From Planctomycetota bacterium (GTDB lineage: Bacteria; Planctomycetota; Planctomycetia; Pirellulales; UBA1268): a stretch of 7,464 nucleotides of DNA. Numbering within the stretch: the first letter of the stretch is position 1; each line of letters starts with the position of its first letter. Positions 4,452 through 7,464 of the stretch are shown one piece after another. Location of the stretch: NCBI GenBank assembly GCA_003669255.1, contig QWPO01000139.1:1-7464 (forward strand), read 5' to 3'. The notes under the pieces were generated by a model. The model worked only from the letters and a program-made list of their open reading frames with translations, was not told where the DNA came from and did no database searches. Both the position numbers and the translations under genes were made by a program.

Positions 4452-6587
4452 CTATCGGTCGTGGCCGTCACCCGCCACCAGTTCCCGAACGAGTCCCGCG
4501 GCGTGATAGACGTGCTCGAGCGCGGCCACGATCGCCGTGGCATCCACCGCGACAGCGCGGGCCCGTAGGTCGTCGTAGGCGATGTCGAGCACGAGTGAGT
4601 CGATGTTGCCGTCGAAGATCACTCCCACCAGTTCGCCTTTCCGGTTGACAACCGGGCTGCCGGAGTTGCCGCCGATGATGTCGGCGGTGGAGATGAAGTT
4701 GAAATGCGTCTGCCGGAAGGCCTCGTTGGCGGCCGGAGAGTCGCGAAACGCCCGCCACCGCGGCGGCAGGTCGAACGGCGGCGCTTCGCCGGTGGTGGCG
4801 GCCCGGGCGAAGAGCCCACCGAACGTGGTAAACGGTGCCGTGGCAGCCTTCGCTCCCCCGTCCAAGCCCCGCACCGTGCCGTAGGCCAGCCGGAGCGTGA
4901 ATGTGGCGTCGGGGTAGCCCGCCGCTCCCTCGCGGGCAAACCGGGCCCGGGCCAGCTCGCCATGCGCCTGCTGCTTCACTTCCTGCGCAGCCTCCGCGAT
5001 TCCCCGCACCCGCCGCGACTCGGCGTCCACCAGCCGCGCGAGGCCGAGCATCGCATCCGTCGATACCGCAACGGCCTCCGCTCCGCCGTCGTAGAGCTCT
5101 CGGCGGGTGTCGGCGACCGCCGTCCCTGTCGCGGTCAGCGGCCGTCTGCCGAGCATGGTGCCGGCCACGAGTTCCTCCGCCCGGTCGCGGGGCGACCGAC
5201 CTGCCAGCACCCGCCCGACGAGTTCGTCATCGCCGCCGAGTGTGGTGGCGAGGAACGTCAGCGAATCGGTGAGCTTCACGACCTCAAACGCGTCGTAGAT
5301 GGGTTCGTCCGAGAAGAGCTGATGCTCCAGCGACTCGAGGTTGGAGTCGCGGTATTCCCGCAGCCGCGTGCCGCTCGGCCTGCCCCGCTCCTCGGCAGCT
5401 CTGAGGATCCCGCGGGCGTTCCAGAAATACTGGCTGGTGAAGGCGGCCGCCCCCTCCAGCAGTCGGTACCGCACGAGGATCCCGTCGAGCGTCCGCTGCG
5501 CCTCCTCGATTCGGGCGTAGGGCGATGCCGCACCGCCACGCTCCCCCTCAGGCGTGCGGCGGAGGTGGGCCTCGGCCTCCCGCTTCCCCGCCATGATCCG
5601 CGGCTCCAGCAGTCCGGCGAGCACGCCCGACCGCGCCTTGCGTCCATTCTCGACGCCGAGCAGATCCTGACGCGCCTGCCGCCGCTCCTCGGGCCCCTCG
5701 GCCGCATACGCGCCGACGACCGCCTCCAGCCGGTTGAGAATCTGGAGGTCGAGGGGCAACCGCCGGTCGCGGAGCGATACGAGTTCGGCGACCGTGTTGG
5801 CCCGATCGGTGTGGCCGGGATGCCCAGACACAAACATGAGGTCGCCGTCGGCCACGCCGTTCTCGGCCCACGCCAGATGGTGCTCCACCCGGGCCGGCCG
5901 GCCATGCTCGTAGGCGCGGAAGAAGCAGACGTCGAGGTTGAACCGGGGAAACTCGAAGTTGTCGGCGTCGCCGCCAAAGAAGGCGATCTGCTGCTCCGGC
6001 GCGAAGACCAGCCGCACGTCGGTGTATTTCTTCGCGCGGTAGAGGTGGTAGGCGCCTCCTTGATAGAGCGTGACCACGTCACTCCGTAGTCCGGTCGCCG
6101 CCAGCGACTCCTTTTCGATCTCGGCCATCGCCGACCGGCGGGCGGCGAAGGCCGATTCAGCCGACATCCCGGCGGCCACCGCCGCCTGAACGCGGTCGGT
6201 CACGTCCTCGACTGACACCAGCACGTTGAGTTCGAGATCGTGGCACGCCAGTTCGTCCTCCCGGGTCGCGGCGGCAAATCCCTCCCGCAGGTAATCGTGG
6301 GCCGGATCCCCCAGCTTCTGGATCGCGTCGGCGCCCACGTGGTGGTTGGTGAGCACGAGGCCGTCGGCCGAGACCAAGGCCCCCGACCCGCCCGAACTGA
6401 ACCGCACGCTCGACCGCTGGAGATGGAGAAGCCAGTCGGGCGTGATGGCCATGCCGTGATCGCGCTCGAGCTGCTCGACCGGCGGGGCTGAAAAGAGCCA
6501 CATTCCCTCGTCGCTGCCAGCCCGGCCTGCGGCAGTGAGCCCAATCACGCAGGCCATCGCCCATCCCCTTGACGCGGTATTGAACAT
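4452..6587 (-). CDS. S46 family dipeptidyl peptidase, DPP7-like
   Basis: A 711-residue exported serine peptidase that should remove dipeptides from the N-terminus of oligopeptides in the periplasm; length is normal for S46. The signal peptide is about 1-24, and the mature protein would begin close to Asp-Glu-Gly-Met-Trp-Leu, the usual S46 N-terminus. The chymotrypsin-like triad is visible: His83 in Thr-Asn-His-His-Val, Asp219 in Asn-Leu-Asp, Ser642 in Gly-Gly-Asn-Ser-Gly-Ser-Pro. The helical insert characteristic of S46 lies between Asp and Ser (about 260-560). The residue 18 after the catalytic Ser is Gly660, the DPP7-type residue; DPP11 has Arg there. This predicts a hydrophobic rather than acidic P1 preference. 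The substrate motif reads Asp-Asn-Phe-Glu-Phe-Pro-Arg (209-215), with Phe where characterised enzymes have Trp. The start at 6587 is chosen because it has a ribosome binding site and signal peptide; a longer frame back to 6962 only mirrors comM. DUF1080 follows in the same orientation. Confidence 0.95.
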   Translation of the reverse strand: MFNTASRGWAMACVIGLTAAGRAGSDEGMWLFSAPPVEQLERDHGMAITPDWLLHLQRSSVRFSSGGSGALVSADGLVLTNHHVGADAIQKLGDPAHDYLREGFAAATREDELACHDLELNVLVSVEDVTDRVQAAVAAGMSAESAFAARRSAMAEIEKESLAATGLRSDVVTLYQGGAYHLYRAKKYTDVRLVFAPEQQIAFFGGDADNFEFPRFNLDVCFFRAYEHGRPARVEHHLAWAENGVADGDLMFVSGHPGHTDRANTVAELVSLRDRRLPLDLQILNRLEAVVGAYAAEGPEERRQARQDLLGVENGRKARSGVLAGLLEPRIMAGKREAEAHLRRTPEGERGGAASPYARIEEAQRTLDGILVRYRLLEGAAAFTSQYFWNARGILRAAEERGRPSGTRLREYRDSNLESLEHQLFSDEPIYDAFEVVKLTDSLTFLATTLGGDDELVGRVLAGRSPRDRAEELVAGTMLGRRPLTATGTAVADTRRELYDGGAEAVAVSTDAMLGLARLVDAESRRVRGIAEAAQEVKQQAHGELARARFAREGAAGYPDATFTLRLAYGTVRGLDGGAKAATAPFTTFGGLFARAATTGEAPPFDLPPRWRAFRDSPAANEAFRQTHFNFISTADIIGGNSGSPVVNRKGELVGVIFDGNIDSLVLDIAYDDLRARAVAVDATAIVAALEHVYHAAGLVRELVAGDGHDR

Positions 6588-6594
6588 CTGTACA

Positions 6595-6600
6595 CTTCCT
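6595..6600 (-). promoter_or_regulatory. Ribosome binding site of the S46 peptidase gene
   Basis: AGGAAG on the minus strand lies 7 bases before ATG 6587, fixing the start in front of the signal peptide. Confidence 0.6.
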
Positions 6601-6684
6601 GGTGTCGGTTGTCCGTTCCAGCCTGAAACAGGCCGACCGATCCGGCCGGCAGCCGCGCTGCGACCGGCCCACACCGTACGCCCC

Positions 6685-6690
6685 GAGGAA
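6685..6690 (+). promoter_or_regulatory. Ribosome binding site of the comM gene
   Basis: GAGGAA sits 6 bases before ATG 6697 and supports that start, which also matches the usual N-terminus of the family. Confidence 0.65.
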
Positions 6691-6696
6691 CGCACC

Positions 6697-7464
6697 ATGC
6701 TCGCCCGCCTGCAGACTTTCTCATTGTTCGGGATTGAGGCGGTTCCTGTCGACGTCGAAGTCGATGTCTCCAGCGGATCCCTTCCAGCAACGGTGCTCGT
6801 GGGCATGCCGGATGCCGCCATCCGCGAGAGCACGCACCGGGTGGCCCGGGCGATGGTCAACTCGGGTTTCAACCGGCCGAACGAGCGGATCGTGGTCAAT
6901 CTTGCCCCGGCCGAACTGCCCAAGCAGGGTGCCACGTTCGACCTGCCGATCACGCTCGGCATCCTCGCCGGAAGCGGGCAGTTTTCGTCGGATCGCTTGC
7001 TTGACTACGCCGTCGTGGGCGAACTCTCGCTCGAGGGCACGACGCGGCCGACCCGCGGGGCCCTGTCGATCGCGATGGCAGCCGCCCGCCAGAGGCGAGA
7101 GCAGAGCGACGGCGAGCGGCCGCTGAAGGGCGTCGTGGTGCCTGCCGCCAGCGCCATGGAGGCGGCCGTGGTGGAAGACATCGAGGTGATCCCCGTTTCG
7201 TCGCTCGCGGAGGCGGTCCGATTTTTCGCCGGCGACCTCAACATCCCGCCGGCCCCTCCGCGAGTCTCTGAGTGGTTCGACCGCTACGCCTCCTACGACA
7301 TCGACTTTGCCGACGTCCGTGGGCAGGAGGCGGCCAAGCGGGCGATCTGCGTGGCCGCAGCGGGGGGGCATAACGTACTGATGGTCGGCCCGCCCGGGGG
7401 AGGTAAAACGATGCTCGCCAAGCGGGTTCCTACAATCTTGCCGCCACTCTCGGCGGCAGAGTCA
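6697..7464 (+). CDS. comM: ComM/YifB family AAA+ ATPase (Mg chelatase-like), N-terminal half, cut by window end
   Basis: 256 codons are open from ATG 6697 to the last base with no stop, about half of the usual 500 or so residues. The N-terminal part is the ChlI-type domain: Phe-Ser-Leu-Phe-Gly at 8-12, the Val-Gly-Met-Pro-Asp-Ala segment at 35-40, then Asn-Leu-Ala-Pro-Ala-Glu (68-73) and Phe-Asp-Leu-Pro-Ile (81-85). A linker leads to the Mg-chelatase AAA+ domain, which opens with Asp-Phe-Ala-Asp-Val-Arg-Gly-Gln (203-210). The Walker A motif Gly-Pro-Pro-Gly-Gly-Gly-Lys-Thr is at 231-238 (Lys237, Thr238). Walker B and the arginine finger lie outside the window. In naturally transformable bacteria ComM is a hexameric helicase that promotes branch migration during integration of taken-up DNA; homologues are widespread in bacteria not known to be competent, so the role here is inferred. 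It is a cytoplasmic protein, transcribed away from the S46 gene. Confidence 0.93.
   Translation, partial: MLARLQTFSLFGIEAVPVDVEVDVSSGSLPATVLVGMPDAAIRESTHRVARAMVNSGFNRPNERIVVNLAPAELPKQGATFDLPITLGILAGSGQFSSDRLLDYAVVGELSLEGTTRPTRGALSIAMAAARQRREQSDGERPLKGVVVPAASAMEAAVVEDIEVIPVSSLAEAVRFFAGDLNIPPAPPRVSEWFDRYASYDIDFADVRGQEAAKRAICVAAAGGHNVLMVGPPGGGKTMLAKRVPTILPPLSAAES

Larger units (their letters stand above)
6588..6696. promoter_or_regulatory. Divergent intergenic region between S46 and comM genes
   Basis: These 109 bases separate two start codons facing outward, so promoters for both genes are expected here. No convincing -35/-10 pair is seen on either strand. Two adjoining inverted repeats occupy the middle: GCCTG 6621-6625, loop AAA, CAGGC 6629-6633; and GGCCG 6631-6635, loop of 7, CGGCC 6643-6647. 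They share three bases, so as hairpins they would exclude each other. They could be operator-like sites, leader structures or chance in GC-rich DNA. Confidence 0.4.

Noticed and set aside
4704..6089. 461-codon plus-strand open frame opposite the S46 gene
   Set aside because: High GC at third positions removes antisense stops; the product is low-complexity Arg/Pro-rich with no domain, while the minus strand has the full S46 triad.
6588..6962. 125-residue N-terminal extension of the S46 frame
   Set aside because: It runs through the divergent intergenic region and antisense to comM, has no signal or domain, and ATG 6587 has a ribosome binding site and signal peptide.

Overview
The window looks like chromosomal DNA from a high-GC planctomycete, probably of the Pirellulales type. 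The lineage is inferred from the protein repertoire, not from any marker gene. The supporting signs are several exported proteins typical of that group side by side: a PEP-CTERM-like tail, a VCBS/FG-GAP propeller, a DUF1080 (PF06439) protein and an S46 peptidase. No rRNA, tRNA, CRISPR array or insertion sequence was seen.

Layout from left to right. Positions 1-69 hold the last 22 codons of a plus-strand gene whose tail resembles a PEP-CTERM anchor. Positions about 80-426 carry what looks like a broken coding remnant: protein-like sequence in one frame, then another frame, with no start codon. At 463-2079 (+) is a complete exported GH51 alpha-L-arabinofuranosidase. It converges on a minus-strand block that runs from 6587 down to 2213: an S46 dipeptidyl peptidase (6587-4452), a DUF1080 protein (4411-3734) starting 40 bp downstream, then about 300 bp of non-coding DNA, then a secreted seven-bladed VCBS/FG-GAP propeller (3430-2213). 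Divergent from the peptidase, at 6697 and running off the right edge, is the N-terminal half of a ComM/YifB-type AAA+ ATPase.

Functionally, four of the five well-supported genes encode exported proteins that fit scavenging of polymers outside the cytoplasm: arabinose release from plant or algal polysaccharide (GH51), dipeptide release (S46), modified-sugar cleavage or carbohydrate binding (DUF1080), and a propeller of unknown ligand. Only the peptidase and DUF1080 genes are close enough to suggest co-transcription. ComM is an unrelated housekeeping/competence gene.

I found no convincing new multi-gene system. The most useful observations are the clean sevenfold architecture and apparent N/C closure of the propeller, the glycine at the S46 specificity position (DPP7-type rather than DPP11-type) with an aromatic change in its substrate motif, the decayed coding sequence before the GH51 gene, and an odd hairpin-plus-T8 element between 3657 and 3699.
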